From NCBI RefSeq assembly GCF_003971235.1, contig NZ_CP034661.1, positions 3,224,001-3,288,000 on the forward strand: a DNA stretch of 64,000 nucleotides, read 5' to 3'. Source of the stretch: Chryseobacterium aureum. Lineage in GTDB: Bacteria > Bacteroidota > Bacteroidia > Flavobacteriales > Weeksellaceae. The notes below the pieces were generated by a model. The model saw only the letters and a list, made by a program, of their open reading frames with translations. It was not told the origin of the DNA and did not search any database. Positions 15,950-25,300 of the stretch are shown here, one piece after another. The position numbers were made by a program, and so were the translations under genes. Position 1 is the stretch's first letter. Every line of letters starts with the position of its first letter.

Positions 15950-16918
15950 TTAAATTCTTATTACAAGGCGTTTTCCGCTTTGTATCTCTGCATTCCATAC
16001 GGCTCCGATATTTTTTAGATCCACTTCATGGGTTTCCATATTAATTTTTCCGTCTACGGCCGCCTGAAACATTTCCGGAATGATTTCTGAAAAAAGAAGT
16101 GCAAATTCTTCTTTCGTCCAGCTTCCCAATCCGGATCCTGAAATCTGAATATCTGTTCCTCTGAGAATCTGCGAAGAAAGCTGAATGGTATCTCCGCTCA
16201 TTCCGCCCACGGTTACGAGCCTTGTCTTATGGGAAAAGGTTCCGTCACCTTTGAATGCAGATAAAATCAGCTCTGCGGAATGTCCCCAGAGGTAATCCAA
16301 AACAATATCTATAGGCGTTTCCAGGTGAATGTACTTTATTTTTTGTTTAAAATCCTGATCATCCTGTTTGAGAGAGATCACCTCATCGGCACCCAATTTA
16401 CGTAAAGACTGCAGGGCTTCTTCGTTTCTTCCGGTAGCAATGATCTTTCGGGCTCCATATAGCTTGGCAATCTGAACGGCGATTCTGCCTGTAATTCCTG
16501 TTGCTCCATTAATAAGAACGGTATTTCCCGGCTCTAATCCTGCCCTGAACTTTAATGCCATTGCGGATCCCATAACAGCATTGGGTAATGCTGCTGCCAG
16601 AGAAAAATCCAGTCCTTCAGGAATCGGGATAATCATTTTTTTGTCTGCTGCGGCTTTTTCAGCTACTGTTCCTTTTTTGCTGAAAAAGTAGACCTTATTT
16701 CCGTTTTCAAGATATCCTGCTCCATCTGTCCCGATAATAGCCGGCTGATGTTGCTGATTTTCTGTTGAATAGTGATTTCCTCCCGCCCTTGCTCTGTCCA
16801 GGTTTTTAATGGAGGCTGCTTTCACCGAAACTAAAATTTCATTTTCCTGTATTTCAGGATCCGGGAATTCTGTGTATTGGGGAATACTTCCTTTTTCAAA
16901 TACGACTGCTGCTTTCAT
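15950..16918 (-). CDS. Quinone oxidoreductase-like MDR-family NADPH dehydrogenase
   Basis: This 322-residue medium-chain reductase has the GroES-like N-terminal domain and a Rossmann domain with the nucleotide motif near residues 150-165 (VLINGATGITGRIAVQIA). The catalytic-zinc cysteines of alcohol dehydrogenases are missing, as in the zinc-free quinone-reductase branch. The substrate is unknown. It has a good promoter and appears monocistronic. Confidence 0.85.
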   Translation of the reverse strand: MKAAVVFEKGSIPQYTEFPDPEIQENEILVSVKAASIKNLDRARAGGNHYSTENQQHQPAIIGTDGAGYLENGNKVYFFSKKGTVAEKAAADKKMIIPIPEGLDFSLAAALPNAVMGSAMALKFRAGLEPGNTVLINGATGITGRIAVQIAKLYGARKIIATGRNEEALQSLRKLGADEVISLKQDDQDFKQKIKYIHLETPIDIVLDYLWGHSAELILSAFKGDGTFSHKTRLVTVGGMSGDTIQLSSQILRGTDIQISGSGLGSWTKEEFALLFSEIIPEMFQAAVDGKINMETHEVDLKNIGAVWNAEIQSGKRLVIRI

Positions 16919-16934
16919 TCTTTTATTTTTTATA

Positions 16935-16966
16935 CAAAATTAGGTGGGATGGGGGTGGGAAAGCAA
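16935..16966 (-). promoter_or_regulatory. Promoter of the oxidoreductase gene
   Basis: On the minus strand TTG (16964-16966), a 21-base spacer and TAATTTTG (16935-16942) fit the Bacteroidota consensus. The ATG follows 17 bases later. Confidence 0.65.
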
Positions 16967-16986
16967 TAACATTTGTTATCAGTTTA

Positions 16987-17256
16987 GGGAAGGAGGCTGG
17001 AAGAGTGAGGCTGGAAGTTTTTAACCTCAATAATAGAGTTAAAAACGCGGAGACCGCTAAGAAATATGATATTGTGATGATTATTTGTTCGCAAGGGCAC
17101 TTCGTTTAGCAGGGGTAATATTTGCTGAGTGAAACCGCCTTTGCGGGTGTATTCAACAATACATATTATTCTTTGTGAACATTGCGTTTAAAATGAGTCA
17201 GAATGTATGCTTTATTTTTTTTTAACTTCCTGCTTCTGACCTCCACCTTCCAGCCT
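16987..17256. repeat. Intergenic element bounded by imperfect inverted repeats
   Basis: AGGCTGGAAG occurs twice at the left end (16994-17003 and 17008-17017), and its complement CTTCCAGCCT lies at the right end (17247-17256). A T-rich tract plus TTCC sequence near 17213-17232 mirrors the left arm beyond the core. The roughly 220 bases between contain no gene. The shape resembles a small non-coding mobile or dispersed intergenic element. Confidence 0.5.
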
Positions 17257-17836
17257 ACTCCAGTCTCTCTTTCCATATTTTGCTCTTGATTCGACTGAGA
17301 TGTACTGTAGTAACCCCGAGATAGGAAGCAATATAATGCTGCGGAACCCGTCTGATGATCTCCGGCTTTTCTTTGGTAAGATTCAGATAGCGCTGCTGCG
17401 GTGTATCTTTAATGAATGAGAAGAAATGTTTCATATAATCGAAAACCCTTTCAAAAAGCGCATCCATAAAGAGGTTTCTAAGATCAGGATTCTGATAGAC
17501 GTCTTCCAGAAAAGATTCCACATCAGGCTTGCTGATTCTGTACAGGATACAGGGTTCTATGGTTTCAAAGGAAACCATACTCGGCAGTCCTTTTTTAAAG
17601 CTTTCAAGGGATGAGAACATGGTATTTTCCAGGAAAAACTGGAAGGTAACGTCTTTCCCATCGTTATTATACCAGGCTCTGACGATACCTTTTTCTATAT
17701 AATAAGCGTTACAGGAAATCTCACCTTCTTTCAACAGTAAGGTTTTGGCAGGAACTTCCATGCGTTCGAAGCTGCCCAGAAATTTTCTCCATTTTTCTTT
17801 GGGAAAAGGAAACCTGTTTTTGATGTGTTCAAACAT
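17255..17836 (-). CDS. Crp/Fnr-family transcriptional regulator
   Basis: This 193-residue regulator has an N-terminal cyclic-nucleotide-binding-like beta-roll (about 25-110, with ISCNAYYIEKGIVRAWY) and a C-terminal winged helix whose recognition helix is near HYIASYLGVTTVHLSRIKSK. Start chosen is the inner ATG (MFEHIKNRF), which gives the family's usual length; an ATG 27 bases upstream adds a hydrophobic SLFFFISG stretch unlike the family. It ends exactly at the intergenic inverted repeat. Ligand and targets are unknown. Confidence 0.85.
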   Translation of the reverse strand: MFEHIKNRFPFPKEKWRKFLGSFERMEVPAKTLLLKEGEISCNAYYIEKGIVRAWYNNDGKDVTFQFFLENTMFSSLESFKKGLPSMVSFETIEPCILYRISKPDVESFLEDVYQNPDLRNLFMDALFERVFDYMKHFFSFIKDTPQQRYLNLTKEKPEIIRRVPQHYIASYLGVTTVHLSRIKSKIWKERLE

Positions 17837-17885
17837 TCCTGATATAAAAAAGAACAGACTCATTGTCCGTTCCTTCCTGTATTTT

Positions 17886-19268
17886 TTAGATTAAACTCTT
17901 GATTTTAGCAATGATATCATCTCCTAACTGATCTGCTTCTTCCTGAGATTTCGCTTCAGTATAAATTCTGATAATCGGCTCTGTATTGGATTTTCTAAGG
18001 TGAACCCAATTGTTTTCAAAGTCTATTTTAACACCGTCTACCGTGGAAACTTCTTCATTCTGATATTCCTGCTCCATTTTGCTTAAAATAGCATCAACAT
18101 CAATCTCCGGGGTGAGTTCTATTTTCTTTTTACCCATGAAATAGCTTGGATATCCTGCTCTTAACTCAGAAACCGTTTTATTTTCTTTGGCTAAATGGGT
18201 TAAAAATAAGGCTACACCTACTAAAGAATCTCTTCCGTAGTGTAATTCCGGATAGATAATTCCTCCGTTTCCTTCTCCACCGATTACTGCGTTTTTCTCT
18301 TTCATCAGGGTCACTACGTTTACTTCTCCTACAGCACTTGCAAAGTATTCTGAATCGTGGGAATTTGCTACATCCCTCAATGCTCGGCTTGAAGAAAGGT
18401 TGGAAATTGCAGCCCCTTTTTTATTTTTCAACAGGTAATCAGCCACGGCTACAAGTGTGTATTCTTCACCAAACATTTCGCCTTTTTCATCAATAAGAGC
18501 CAGTCTGTCCACATCCGGATCTACCACAACTCCTAAATCAGCGTTTTCTTTTTTCACCAATTCACAGATATCACCCAAATGTTCTTTCAACGGTTCAGGA
18601 TTGTGTGGGAAATGTCCTGTGGGTTCACAGTATAACCTGATGGTTTCGCAGCCTAATTTATCCAATAGCATCGGAATTGCAATTCCTCCTGTAGAGTTTA
18701 CTGCGTCCAGTACTACTTTAAATTTTTTGGCTTTGATGGCTTCCACATCTACCATTGGCAAATCCAGGATCTGCTGAATATGGATATCAAAAGCATCGTC
18801 TCTTGTTTCATATTTTCCAAGATCATCCACTTCAGCATAGTTGAAGTCTTCACTTTCTGCCAGGGCCAGCACTTCTGCCCCGTTCTCCCCGCTGATGAAT
18901 TCTCCTTTTTCATTTAACAGTTTAAGGGCATTCCATTGTTTTGGGTTGTGGGAAGCAGTGAGGATGATTCCTCCGTCTGCATTCAGCTCAGGAACCATTA
19001 CTTCTACTGTGGGAGTTGTAGAAAGTCCTAAATCTACCACATGAATTCCCAATCCCTGCAAAGTAGCCGTTACCAAAGAAGAAACCATTTGCCCGGAAAT
19101 TCTGGCATCTCTTCCGATGATAAGGGTAAGGTCTTTTTTATTTTTATTATTCTGAAGCCAGGTTCCAAAAGCGGACGCGAATTTTACCACATCCAGCGGT
19201 GTTAAGTTATCATTTACTTTTCCACCAATGGTTCCGCGAATTCCGGAAATAGATTTTATTAACGACAT
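17886..19268 (-). CDS. glmM: Phosphoglucosamine mutase (alpha-D-phosphohexomutase family)
   Basis: This 460-residue cytosolic enzyme would convert glucosamine-6-phosphate to glucosamine-1-phosphate for UDP-GlcNAc synthesis. Visible motifs are SGIRGTIGG at the N-terminus, the active-site serine loop ILTASHNP near residue 100, the metal loop DPDVDRLALID and the sugar-binding GGEGNGGIIYP. The final domain has the phosphate-binding RKSNTEPIIRIYTEA. Phosphomannomutase is the main alternative within the family. Confidence 0.9.
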   Translation of the reverse strand: MSLIKSISGIRGTIGGKVNDNLTPLDVVKFASAFGTWLQNNKNKKDLTLIIGRDARISGQMVSSLVTATLQGLGIHVVDLGLSTTPTVEVMVPELNADGGIILTASHNPKQWNALKLLNEKGEFISGENGAEVLALAESEDFNYAEVDDLGKYETRDDAFDIHIQQILDLPMVDVEAIKAKKFKVVLDAVNSTGGIAIPMLLDKLGCETIRLYCEPTGHFPHNPEPLKEHLGDICELVKKENADLGVVVDPDVDRLALIDEKGEMFGEEYTLVAVADYLLKNKKGAAISNLSSSRALRDVANSHDSEYFASAVGEVNVVTLMKEKNAVIGGEGNGGIIYPELHYGRDSLVGVALFLTHLAKENKTVSELRAGYPSYFMGKKKIELTPEIDVDAILSKMEQEYQNEEVSTVDGVKIDFENNWVHLRKSNTEPIIRIYTEAKSQEEADQLGDDIIAKIKSLI

Positions 19269-19306
19269 TATGTTTTTAATTTATAGTTTTTCTAAGTTTT
19301 CCAGAG

Positions 19307-19314
19307 CAAAGATA
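19307..19314 (-). promoter_or_regulatory. Promoter -7 element for glmM
   Basis: TATCTTTG on the minus strand, 38 bases before the ATG. A TTG lies upstream at a shorter than usual 14-base spacing. Confidence 0.45.
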
Positions 19315-19332
19315 CTTAAAAGACCTTTCAAC

Positions 19333-20349
19333 TTATAGTATGGGAATCTTTTTTTGGATTTTATCATAAGTATTTTTTACAACTTTCGGTGGTGCAAAAC
19401 GATATCCTATATACAAAAGGCCATAGAGGTTATTATTCTCCACAGTCTGGTTATTTTTCTGATCGTAGCCATTGGCATTAAAGTTCATTTTACCTCCAAA
19501 CAGAAACCGGTCTGTATTAAAGCCTACATGCAGACCTCCCTGCATTCTTATGGTGGCATACTGTGCATTCTCTTTTGTTCCTCCATTTTCAAAATCCCGA
19601 TAGCTGGAAAACTTTCCCCCAATACCGACTGCCAGATAAGGAGCAATATTTACTTTTGTCCCAATGACCCAATTGTAGAAATATCCGATATTGCCTCCGA
19701 TATTGTATTGGGTTTCTTTGTCTTTTACTCCGTCAATGGTATTTCTGAAAATGGTAAGATCATAATCTACAAACGGCACCCAGCTTCCACTGCTTTTCTT
19801 CTGCCATTCCCCCTGAGTATAGATTGTTCTTGTCGAAAAATTTTTATTAAAAATATAGGAGGTAGAACCGCCAAAGCTCTGCACTCTAAGATCCGGAAAC
19901 TGGATATACGGATCTTTTCCATCCTCCCATTGCGGGAAAAGGTCTTTCATATTTTCCACATAAAAACCTCTTACATTTTTATAATATAGATTTTGGATAA
20001 TCCTTCCGGGAAAGAATCTGAAACTGAAATCGGTATAGGAGCTTTTTCCCTTCATATTCTCATCATTATTTCCCTGTAAAAACCTTGGCGCAAATGACAG
20101 TGTAGCACTGATGATCCTATAATCAACTGAAAGGGAGGCTTTTGTTTTATTATTGATAGACAGGACAGTTTCTCTGGCATTTTTACCTTCTCCTTCCGAA
20201 AAGACGTAACTCTCGATATTGGTATCAAGGTTCACACGAATCATTACCTGGTCTGTATAAGACTTGATATTTACGGTATCTGACTGTGCTTTTCCCTGAA
20301 GGGCAAATAAAGAAAACAATACAGGTAATCCTGTCTTTAAAAAATTCAA
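19333..20349 (-). CDS. DUF4421 outer-membrane-type protein
   Basis: This 338-residue secreted protein has a signal peptide ending near QGKAQS, then DUF4421-like alternating beta-strand sequence with many aromatic girdle residues, suggesting an outer-membrane beta-barrel. The only usable start is TTG at 20349: a TAA lies six codons upstream in frame and no ATG precedes the signal peptide. Function is unknown. Confidence 0.8.
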   Translation of the reverse strand: MNFLKTGLPVLFSLFALQGKAQSDTVNIKSYTDQVMIRVNLDTNIESYVFSEGEGKNARETVLSINNKTKASLSVDYRIISATLSFAPRFLQGNNDENMKGKSSYTDFSFRFFPGRIIQNLYYKNVRGFYVENMKDLFPQWEDGKDPYIQFPDLRVQSFGGSTSYIFNKNFSTRTIYTQGEWQKKSSGSWVPFVDYDLTIFRNTIDGVKDKETQYNIGGNIGYFYNWVIGTKVNIAPYLAVGIGGKFSSYRDFENGGTKENAQYATIRMQGGLHVGFNTDRFLFGGKMNFNANGYDQKNNQTVENNNLYGLLYIGYRFAPPKVVKNTYDKIQKKIPIL

Positions 20350-20578
20350 ATCGAATAATTTACATTAGAAAATGAAATTACTACATTTTTTTCAATTTAA
20401 TATTTAATGCATAATTATTTTTTTTTAATTAACATTGAAGAAAAAAAACAAATCACTTTTCCTTTTATTTTTATTTTTTTAATCAATAAAAAACAATATT
20501 CCATCAAAATCAATAGAAATATGTGATTTTCAATATTTTGTTCTCATTTTTCAGGTTCCTTCATTAATTGGCGTTTTC

Positions 20579-20586
20579 TACATTTG
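20579..20586 (+). promoter_or_regulatory. Promoter -7 element for the secreted paralogue pair
   Basis: TACATTTG lies 21 bases before the ATG at 20608. No well-placed TTG was found. Confidence 0.5.
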
Positions 20587-20607
20587 CACGATTAATTTTA
20601 CTAACCC

Positions 20608-21411
20608 ATGAAAAAAATTATTTTACTTTTTATTCCTTCCATTGTCTTCTGCCAGAATGTTGGGATTAATACGACTACGCCTGCCGCTACATTAGATATT
20701 ATATCATCAGGGAATACCAGTGCAACGAAAGCTTTAAAAGTTACCAATTCAACTCCTACAGAAATATTTACCATTCAAAATGATGGTAATGTGGGGATTA
20801 ACAGTTCTTCGGCAGCAGCCAATACAGCCCAATTAAACATTAATTCAGGAGCGGCTACCAAATCGGTATTAAAATTAGATAACCTCAGCAATACTAAAGA
20901 TAAGACTATTGCTTCAGGGGTTAACTACAATCAGTTCAGCAGCCTGGTGGTGGATAACAACGGAAACGTATTTAAGCAGTTTGATATCAAAACAACCAGC
21001 GGGACGGCTTCAACCTTTGACGGATCTTATACTGCAACATCAGCAAGCACAACGCTTACCAATCTTTCCGGAGGAAATGTTGTCCGTTTTCAAATGCTTA
21101 CTCCTGATTTCACGCTGGGAACCGGAGACGTATTGTATGCCGATGTTATGTGGACCCGTAATGCAGGTTTTACAGTATCTAATTATGGATACGACAGTTC
21201 TTCCGCAACCGTAAACCCAATGACAATTAATGGCCTAGGAACCAATATTCTTGTATTTAATTTTACCAATGGAACAGACTTGACGTTTTCTGTAAACTTA
21301 ACCGGAAGTGTAGGGGCAGGCTCCAACATGGGAACTTTAAATTACAATATAACCGGTTCCGGAGCAGCCTCCGTCCCTTTTAATGTTTACTATAGCTTTA
21401 AATCCAGATAA
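20608..21411 (+). CDS. Secreted fibre-like protein, paralogue 1
   Basis: This 267-residue protein has a signal peptide (to about residue 16, FCQN). Next come repeats of the type NVGINTTTPAATLDI and GNVGINSSSAA, found in Bacteroidota cell-surface and phage-tail-fibre-like proteins, and a beta-rich C-terminal domain (TFDGSYT to the end). There is no type IX sorting domain. It is 3 bases from a homologous second gene, so the pair arose by tandem duplication and is co-transcribed. Confidence 0.75.
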   Translation: MKKIILLFIPSIVFCQNVGINTTTPAATLDIISSGNTSATKALKVTNSTPTEIFTIQNDGNVGINSSSAAANTAQLNINSGAATKSVLKLDNLSNTKDKTIASGVNYNQFSSLVVDNNGNVFKQFDIKTTSGTASTFDGSYTATSASTTLTNLSGGNVVRFQMLTPDFTLGTGDVLYADVMWTRNAGFTVSNYGYDSSSATVNPMTINGLGTNILVFNFTNGTDLTFSVNLTGSVGAGSNMGTLNYNITGSGAASVPFNVYYSFKSR

Positions 21412-21414
21412 CCT

Positions 21415-22209
21415 ATGAAAAATAGTCTTATTATCAGCTTCCTTATTGCAGGAAATAGCATTTTTGCGCAGGCAGGGAACTTTGGAATCAATACGAACAC
21501 CCCAACGGCAAAGGTTGATATTGTATCCACCGGTAATTCTTCTTCTACAAAGGCATTAAGAATATCGGATTCCGGATTGCTGGAAAAATTTACGCTTTTA
21601 AATAACGGCAACATGGGAATTAATTCTACGTCTCCTGATGCACAGCTAGGCATCAACACGGGAGTAAATACAAAATCGGTTTTAAAGGTCAATCCGGTGA
21701 GTACAACTAACGGGAAACAGAATCCGGGGATTGATTATAATAGCTTCTCTCCTCTTATTTCTGATGAAAACGGGCATGTGATGAAACAGTTTGATCTGAA
21801 AACAGGGAACAGTAATTCCTTAACTTTTGACGGATCCTATACGACTTCAGGAGCTACGAATAAGACATTGTGCTCTGTGAACTCAGGAAGTATCCTCGGT
21901 TTTACGGTACTGACAGGCTTTGTTCAAGGACAAAACGGTACAGGTGTCGTTAAATACGCTACCGTTACCTGGTCCAGAGGGTCCGGTTTCATCATCAGTT
22001 CCAGCGGTTACGATTTTGCTAATAACAATCCTAATTCTTTGACCATTCAGGGTTCGGGTACCAATACCCTTACTTTTGACGTTCAAACGGGTGATGACCT
22101 CATTTTTGAAGTTACCGGAGGAAATCTTGTTTACCGCCAGGTTGATTCAAGTAGCGGTACAGGCAGAAGCGAGGGGTTTAGTATTTTCAAAAGCTTTAGA
22201 ACAAGATAA
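21415..22209 (+). CDS. Secreted fibre-like protein, paralogue 2
   Basis: This 264-residue protein is homologous throughout to the preceding one: signal peptide ending IFAQ, NFGINTNTPTAKVDI and GNMGINSTSPDAQ repeats, the shared NSFSPLISDENGHVMKQFDLKT block, and TFDGSYT opening the C-terminal beta domain. Function is unknown; a surface structural role is inferred. Confidence 0.75.
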   Translation: MKNSLIISFLIAGNSIFAQAGNFGINTNTPTAKVDIVSTGNSSSTKALRISDSGLLEKFTLLNNGNMGINSTSPDAQLGINTGVNTKSVLKVNPVSTTNGKQNPGIDYNSFSPLISDENGHVMKQFDLKTGNSNSLTFDGSYTTSGATNKTLCSVNSGSILGFTVLTGFVQGQNGTGVVKYATVTWSRGSGFIISSSGYDFANNNPNSLTIQGSGTNTLTFDVQTGDDLIFEVTGGNLVYRQVDSSSGTGRSEGFSIFKSFRTR

Positions 22210-22221
22210 ATAAAGAATCTC

Positions 22222-22374
22222 TTAACTGCAGCCGCAATCCTTATCACAGTGCGTTCTTTTGGAGCTGAATTTTTTCGGGGCAAAATTCTTTTTAAGCACC
22301 TTAAAGAGCGCGTAACAAGCGAATGCTACGATCAGAAAGATGAGTATGTATTGAATAATTAAGGATGAGTCCAT
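22222..22374 (-). CDS. FeoB-associated Cys-rich membrane protein
   Basis: This 50-residue protein starts at the ATG overlapping the feoB stop (TAATG at 22372-22376). It has one membrane helix (about residues 5-25, IIQYILIFLIVAFACYALF), a basic stretch, and ends in HCDKDCGCS. Small proteins of this type follow feoB in many bacteria and are thought to assist ferrous iron transport. A longer frame exists upstream inside feoB but has no protein character. Confidence 0.85.
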   Translation of the reverse strand: MDSSLIIQYILIFLIVAFACYALFKVLKKNFAPKKFSSKRTHCDKDCGCS

Positions 22375-24407
22375 TACTTTAAAATCTGATATACTATCAT
22401 CGACACAAAATATGCCAAACCTGTCATCATCACCACCTGAAAGCCGGTCCATTTCCAGCTTTTGGTTTCTCTGTAGACTACTGCTAGTGTAGAAACACAC
22501 TGCATTGCAAATGCATAGAAAAGAAGTACCGAAATTCCGGTTGCAAAGCTGAAGACTTTTTCACCGTTTGGCTTTACATCTCTTCTCATTTTATCAATTA
22601 CTTTTACTTCCGGAGCATCATCTTCCAGGCTGTAAAGGGTAGACATGGTGCCTACGAAAACTTCTCTTGCCACGAAACTGGTAAGGATTCCCACACCCAT
22701 TTTCCAGTCGTACCCAAGCGGTGCGATTACCGGTTCTATTCCTTTCCCCATTTTCGCAAGGTAAGAATGATCCAGATGAACATCAGTTGCTACAAACTGA
22801 TCTGCTTTCTGGGCAGGTCCGAAATAACTCAGGAACCAGATGATGATACTTACAATGAAAATTATTTTTCCGGCTCCGGTAATAAAGTCCCATACTTTTC
22901 CTAAAACCATTTTAAAATCGTATCCGAAAAGGGGTTTTTTATAGGTAGGAAGATCCATTACAAGGTAGGTTTTCCCTTTGCTTTTAATAAATCTCTTAAG
23001 GATCGCCGCAGAGAATAAGGCAACTAAAAAGCCTAAAAGATACATTCCCATCAGCACCAGCGCTTTATATTTTATTCCTAAGAATGTTCCTTCTGAGATA
23101 ATCAGCCCGATGATAATACTGTATACCGGAAGCCTTGCAGAACAGGTCATAAATGGCGTCACCAATATGGTCAGCAATCTCTCTTTAACGTTTTCAATAT
23201 TTCTTGTGGAAATCACGGCAGGGATCGCACAGGCAGTTCCTGATACCAGTGGAACAATACTTTTTCCGTTAAGTCCGAAGGGACGAAGTAATCTGTCCAT
23301 CAGAAATACCACTCTGGCCATATACCCTGAATCTTCCAAAAGATAGAGGAAATACAGCAGGATTCCGATCTGGGGTGCAAAAACTACAATTCCTCCGATT
23401 CCCGGGACAATTCCGTTTGAAACCAGGGAGTTGACAGGTCCTTCAGGAAGGTGTTCACTTGTGAATGCAGCAAGCCATGAGAATGCACTTTCAATCCAGT
23501 TCATCGGATATTCTGCAAGGAAAAAAACACTCTGGAAAATAACCAGCAGAATCAGTAAGAAAACTACATACCCCCAGAACTTATGTACTAAAACCTTATC
23601 CAGTTTTTCAGTTAATAATTCTTTGAACTGAGCTTTTTTAGAAATGACATCCGCCAGTATTTTATCTACGTTCTGATATCTTCTAACGGTTTCCTGAACC
23701 TGTAATCTTTTTGGAACCAAGCTTTTAGAATCTTCTTCATTCAGCAGCTCCATTACCGAGCTTATTCTTCCCAGGTCTGTTCCCAGAGAAAGACTCATCC
23801 ATGCCTTATATTCGTTGTCGAACCCTTTGTGTGCTGCCAGTTTCTTAATAAAGTCTCTGTGTTCGTTGGGAGTTTCAAAGGAAGCTGTATTTGTTTTTAC
23901 AAATTCATTGCTGAAAATCGCTTCTCTTACTGTGTCAATTCCGATGTTTTCTTTGGCATTGGTCTGAATAATTTTAATCCCCAACGCATCTGAAAACTTC
24001 ATAATATCTATGCTGATTCCTCTTCTTTCTGCCTGATCAATCTGGTTGACAATCAAAATCATGGGAATACCGAGATCCTGAATCTGCTGGAACAAAAGTA
24101 ATCCTCTTTTTAAACTTAATGCTTCAAGAATATAAACAACCCCTGCGTAGTTTTTCTGCTCTTCAATAAGGTATTTGGAAAAAATAGCCTCATCTTCTGA
24201 ACTCGGGTAAACGCTGTAAGAACCAGGAAGGTCAATGACTTCCACTTCTTCATTTTTATAGGTATAATTCCCCGAATGGCTTGCAACGGTAACGCCGGCA
24301 TAGTTTCCGGTTTTCTGCTTTTTGTTACAAAGCGTATTAAAAACCGTAGACTTTCCCACATTAGGATTTCCGACTAAAAGTATCTGTTTTTTCTTGTTTT
24401 CCTGCAT
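22374..24407 (-). CDS. feoB: Ferrous iron transporter FeoB
   Basis: This 677-residue inner-membrane Fe(II) transporter has an N-terminal G domain with G1 GNPNVGKST (13-21), G3 DLPGSYS and G4 NQID, a regulatory spacer, and a polytopic membrane domain with two Gate repeats (VPLVSGTACAIPAVISTR and GILTSFVAREVFVGTMSTLYSLE in part). Gene order is feoA-feoB-Cys-rich protein with 1-base TAATG overlaps at both junctions, so translation is coupled. Confidence 0.96.
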   Translation of the reverse strand: MQENKKKQILLVGNPNVGKSTVFNTLCNKKQKTGNYAGVTVASHSGNYTYKNEEVEVIDLPGSYSVYPSSEDEAIFSKYLIEEQKNYAGVVYILEALSLKRGLLLFQQIQDLGIPMILIVNQIDQAERRGISIDIMKFSDALGIKIIQTNAKENIGIDTVREAIFSNEFVKTNTASFETPNEHRDFIKKLAAHKGFDNEYKAWMSLSLGTDLGRISSVMELLNEEDSKSLVPKRLQVQETVRRYQNVDKILADVISKKAQFKELLTEKLDKVLVHKFWGYVVFLLILLVIFQSVFFLAEYPMNWIESAFSWLAAFTSEHLPEGPVNSLVSNGIVPGIGGIVVFAPQIGILLYFLYLLEDSGYMARVVFLMDRLLRPFGLNGKSIVPLVSGTACAIPAVISTRNIENVKERLLTILVTPFMTCSARLPVYSIIIGLIISEGTFLGIKYKALVLMGMYLLGFLVALFSAAILKRFIKSKGKTYLVMDLPTYKKPLFGYDFKMVLGKVWDFITGAGKIIFIVSIIIWFLSYFGPAQKADQFVATDVHLDHSYLAKMGKGIEPVIAPLGYDWKMGVGILTSFVAREVFVGTMSTLYSLEDDAPEVKVIDKMRRDVKPNGEKVFSFATGISVLLFYAFAMQCVSTLAVVYRETKSWKWTGFQVVMMTGLAYFVSMIVYQILK

Positions 24408-24661
24408 TAATTCAATTCTTCAACAATGATGTAATCTCCTTCTTCCTCGCGAAGAGCAATCCGGCTTTTTTCTGCTCCAAACTCCACATACATAGGTCCA
24501 TTGAACGGTGCCTGATACAAAATTCTGAAAATGGTTTCCGGAAGAAGACCCATTTCAATGATTTTATTGGGCATCTTAAGATGGTCGTTATCATACCCCA
24601 ATATCTTCCCCATTTTATTTTTAGGGAATCCACTTAATTTATGTAATCCTGTCTCTTTCAA
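24407..24661 (-). CDS. feoA: FeoA-family protein
   Basis: This 84-residue SH3-like protein is the first gene of the ferrous-iron operon. FeoA features include LHKLSGFPKNKMGKILGY, IIEMGLLPET and a final beta strand ending DYIIVEEL. FeoA is a cytosolic partner of FeoB. A TATATTTG -7 element lies 20 bases upstream of its start. Confidence 0.9.
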   Translation of the reverse strand: MKETGLHKLSGFPKNKMGKILGYDNDHLKMPNKIIEMGLLPETIFRILYQAPFNGPMYVEFGAEKSRIALREEEGDYIIVEELN

Positions 24662-24680
24662 AGCCTAATTTTTAGTCCTG

Positions 24681-24688
24681 CAAATATA
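24681..24688 (-). promoter_or_regulatory. Promoter -7 element of the feo operon
   Basis: TATATTTG on the minus strand, 19 bases before the feoA ATG. No TTG -33 element and no clear Fur palindrome were seen. Confidence 0.55.
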
Positions 24689-24723
24689 CGCTATTTAAAT
24701 TTAATCTAAATAACGTTTCCGTC

Positions 24724-24764
24724 CAAAAAATAAGAGGCTTTTTCTCAATTGAAACAGCCTCTTT
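24724..24764 (-). terminator. Terminator of the small secreted-protein gene
   Basis: AAGAGGC / GCCTCTT stem followed by a T-run on the minus strand, 26 bases past the stop at 24790. Confidence 0.75.
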
Positions 24765-24789
24765 AGTTTTATAATAATTTTAAATCTTA

Positions 24790-25062
24790 TTATTTAGAAT
24801 ATGTCTCTAGACAATAACCGATCATTGCATTTCCTGATGGGGGATCAAGAGGAGTAATAGTAAATGCAACTGCCAAACATCCCTCTAAATTCATCACTTG
24901 TTTTATTTTTATTTTTGATTTTTCTTCCCTAAAATTCTTTTTGGCAACAAACACAGTCTCAACTTTACTTTTACTTTCTTCTGTTTTTACTTTTGGCTCT
25001 TCCGTTTTTGCAAATGACATTGCAGATGTTGTTAATAACAACATAAAAATAATTTTTTTCAT
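24790..25062 (-). CDS. Small secreted protein of unknown function
   Basis: This 90-residue protein has a clean signal peptide (MKKIIFMLLLTTSAMSFA), a Lys/Glu-rich low-complexity stretch (residues 20-50) and a short C-terminal part with two cysteines (EGCLAVAF and IGYCLET) that could form a disulfide. No family recognised. It has its own promoter and terminator. Confidence 0.7.
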   Translation of the reverse strand: MKKIIFMLLLTTSAMSFAKTEEPKVKTEESKSKVETVFVAKKNFREEKSKIKIKQVMNLEGCLAVAFTITPLDPPSGNAMIGYCLETYSK

Positions 25063-25090
25063 TATAATACTATTTTAATTTGTTGTAAAA

Positions 25091-25121
25091 CAAACATATA
25101 ATGAAAAATACCAAAATCAAA
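25091..25121 (-). promoter_or_regulatory. Promoter of the small secreted-protein gene
   Basis: On the minus strand TTTG (25118-25121), a 19-base spacer and TATGTTTG (25091-25098), 28 bases before the ATG; close to the phylum consensus. Confidence 0.7.
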
Positions 25122-25300
25122 TTTTTGTTATTTAAATTTTAAAAACAAGTGCTTATTCTAAAATATCATTTGAAATTAGCGTTTATTTTCAATATTTTCC
25201 AGTTATTAAAAGAACATTTTTAACAAAAAAGAAATCAACCCAAATACATTGCTGTGCCTGGGTTGATTCAAAATATAATTTAGTTGATATGAATGCTGAA

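Noticed and set aside
22375..22500. 42-codon extension of the Cys-rich protein into feoB
   Set aside because: The extension overlaps feoB in another frame; the ATG at the TAATG junction gives the family's normal start.
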